Assembly: GCA_021823045.1 (NCBI GenBank)
Contig: JAKAPB010000063.1
Coordinates: forward strand, 1-8,033
Direction of reading: 5' to 3'
Length of the DNA stretch: 8,033 bases
Source: Actinomycetes bacterium
Lineage (GTDB): Bacteria; Actinomycetota; Acidimicrobiia; Acidimicrobiales; Acidimicrobiaceae
Positions 7,002 through 8,033 of the stretch are shown here, piece after piece. Under the pieces are notes generated by a model. The model saw only the letters and a program-made list of their open reading frames with translations, was not told where the DNA came from and searched no databases. The position numbers and the translations under genes were made by a program. How positions within the stretch are numbered: the stretch's first letter is position 1; the number at the start of each line of letters is the position of its first letter.

Positions 7002-7092
7002 ACAGTGCCGTAATAAAATCGTATTTTTCACGAAACATCCCACCCATAGGTTGAGCTATGCGCCAAGGTCACATTTGTCGCTTTTATCAGCC

Positions 7093-7098
7093 GGAGGG
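7093..7098 (+). promoter_or_regulatory. ribosome binding site GGAGGG of amtB
   Basis: GGAGGG lies four bases (AAAC) before ATG 7103 and fixes the start of the transporter, which begins directly with the conserved first transmembrane region. Confidence 0.8.
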
Positions 7099-7102
7099 AA
7101 AC

Positions 7103-8033
7103 ATGCACTATAGTGCGGGAGATACGGCCTGGGTACTACTCAGCGCTGCGCTGGTGCTCTTTATGACTCCTGGACTGGCCTTCTTTTATGGTGGTATGGT
7201 CAGGTCCAAGAATGTCTTAGGGATGTTGATGCAGAACTTCGCTACCATGGCGGCAGTAAGCCTCGTCTGGGTATTTGTATCCTATTCCCTCGCCTTTGGG
7301 CCGGACTTGGGCGGAAAGGGCCTGCTCGGGAGTCTCCATTTTTTTGCGCTAGCTCATGCGACCCAGACGGTTCCGGGTTTTAGCGGACACCTAGCACAAC
7401 ACATACCACCGCTGGCATTCGTCATTTTCCAGATGATGTTCGCCATCATCACTGCGGCGCTGATCACCGGGTCTACGGCTGATCGGATGAAATTTGGCCC
7501 ATTTATAGTCCTGATCATCCTCTGGTCCTTGTTCGTTTACGCACCCATTGCCCACTGGTCCTTCTCTCCTACGGGGTGGCTCTACAGGTTGGGTACGGAA
7601 GATTTCGCCGGCGGGACGGTCGTCGAGATAAACGCCGGTGCGGCGGGTCTCGCTGTGGCCATGGTCATCGGGAAGAGAAGAGGATGGCCCAAGTCTCAGA
7701 TGCCACCCCATAACGTTCCACTTACCCTGGTTGGAGCGGGAATATTGTGGTTTGGCTGGTACGGCTTCAATGCTGGCTCTGCGCTGGCGGCTAATACGCT
7801 TGCTGCTCATGCCTTTCTGAATACCAATACAGCTGGAGCCGCGGCACTTCTTGGGTGGATCGTGGTTGAAAAGATTCGAGGAGGAAAGTCGACCATACTG
7901 GGGGCAGCATCGGGAGCGGTCGCTGGGCTGGTTGCGATCACTCCATCGTGTGGCTTCGTGGATATTTATGGTGCGACCGTAATCGGATTGGCAGCTGGTG
8001 TGATCTGTGCCTTTGCGGTGTCACTGAAGTACA
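7103..8033 (+). CDS. amtB: ammonium transporter AmtB/Amt family, 3' end outside window
   Basis: The frame stays open from ATG 7103 to the window edge, giving 310 codons plus one base. The family is usually about 400-450 residues, so the last part is missing. The product is a polytopic inner-membrane ammonium channel/transporter. The N-terminus (MHYSAGDTAWVLLSAALVLF) enters the first membrane helix without a long cleavable signal sequence. Family landmarks are TPGLAFFYGGMVRSKN (22-37), FQMMFAIITAALITG (109-123) with the pore phenylalanine Phe113, the ammonium-site aspartate Asp167 in DFAGGTVV, and GWYGFNAGSA (218-227) with gate Phe222 and Ser226. Two pore positions are unusual: Glu175 stands where the first twin-His residue (E. 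coli His168) is expected, and Phe154 where E. coli has Trp148. The second twin-His lies beyond the window. It is probably transcribed separately from the che operon, given the gap and dyads. A glnK-type PII gene often follows amtB but cannot be seen here. Confidence 0.95.
   Translation, partial: MHYSAGDTAWVLLSAALVLFMTPGLAFFYGGMVRSKNVLGMLMQNFATMAAVSLVWVFVSYSLAFGPDLGGKGLLGSLHFFALAHATQTVPGFSGHLAQHIPPLAFVIFQMMFAIITAALITGSTADRMKFGPFIVLIILWSLFVYAPIAHWSFSPTGWLYRLGTEDFAGGTVVEINAGAAGLAVAMVIGKRRGWPKSQMPPHNVPLTLVGAGILWFGWYGFNAGSALAANTLAAHAFLNTNTAGAAALLGWIVVEKIRGGKSTILGAASGAVAGLVAITPSCGFVDIYGATVIGLAAGVICAFAVSLKY
7105..7116 (+). other. 12-bp palindrome overlapping the amtB start codon
   Basis: GCACTATAGTGC is a perfect palindrome that includes the G of the ATG and the next codons. 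In RNA it could only form a 4-bp stem with a TATA loop, which is weak. It may be a chance palindrome or a repressor site. Confidence 0.35.

Larger units (their letters stand above)
6786..7102 (+). promoter_or_regulatory. cheB-amtB intergenic region, presumed amtB control region
   Basis: A 317-base gap without a supported gene. From left to right it holds the second half of the 17-bp duplication, the post-cheB stem-loop, two direct copies of AGCGCAGGT (6905-6913 and 6929-6937), two neighbouring perfect dyads (6961-7001), a TAAAAT hexamer (7014-7019) that could serve as a -10 element without a recognisable -35, and the amtB ribosome binding site. Its size and dyads suggest that amtB has its own regulated promoter. 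No sigma-54 -24/-12 pair was seen. Confidence 0.55.

Noticed and set aside
7021..7036. GlnR-like half site GTATT-N6-GAAAC before amtB
   Set aside because: Only GAAAC fits well; the first half deviates from GTNAC and no second repeat follows.
6474..7047. Minus-strand open frames opposite the cheB end and in the amtB leader
   Set aside because: The first is largely antisense to cheB; the second (6865-7047) has no family signal and spans the palindromic control region.

Overview
The window holds most of a chemotaxis operon followed by the start of an ammonium transporter gene, all on the + strand. The order is a long AT-richer non-coding stretch (1-1054), a sigma-28-type (flagellar/motility class) promoter at 1055-1081, a soluble PAS-containing methyl-accepting chemotaxis protein (1129-2511), cheA (2618-5116), cheW (5113-5562), cheB (5571-6785), a 317-base regulatory gap, and amtB (7103 to the window edge, 3' end missing).

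The organism is a motile bacterium with roughly half GC in its genes. The actinobacterium-like look of the proteins and the moderate GC would fit motile Acidimicrobiia (Ferrimicrobium/Acidithrix-like), but this is a weak inference from memory and not shown by the sequence.

The four chemotaxis genes look like one transcription unit. cheA and cheW overlap by ATGA. cheB begins at, or 8 bases after, the cheW stop. Only the receptor and cheA are separated (106 bases), and that gap carries an 11-bp perfect inverted repeat plus two competing hairpins. The receptor has no membrane segment, so it would sense an intracellular signal through its PAS domain and drive CheA, with CheW as the coupling protein. 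CheB would demethylate or deamidate the receptor. cheR, cheY and flagellar genes are not in the window.

The most unusual features are these. (1) CheA has no recognisable P2 domain; that space holds two 24-residue repeats fitting the MshEN/GspE-N pattern known for c-di-GMP binding, although the lead Arg of each is replaced. (2) CheA ends in two CheW-like domains. (3) AmtB has Glu175 where the first histidine of the pore twin-His pair is expected. (4) A cluster of perfect palindromes lies upstream of amtB. (5) A 17-bp tandem duplication spans the cheB stop codon. No mobile element, CRISPR array, rRNA or convincing tRNA was seen.
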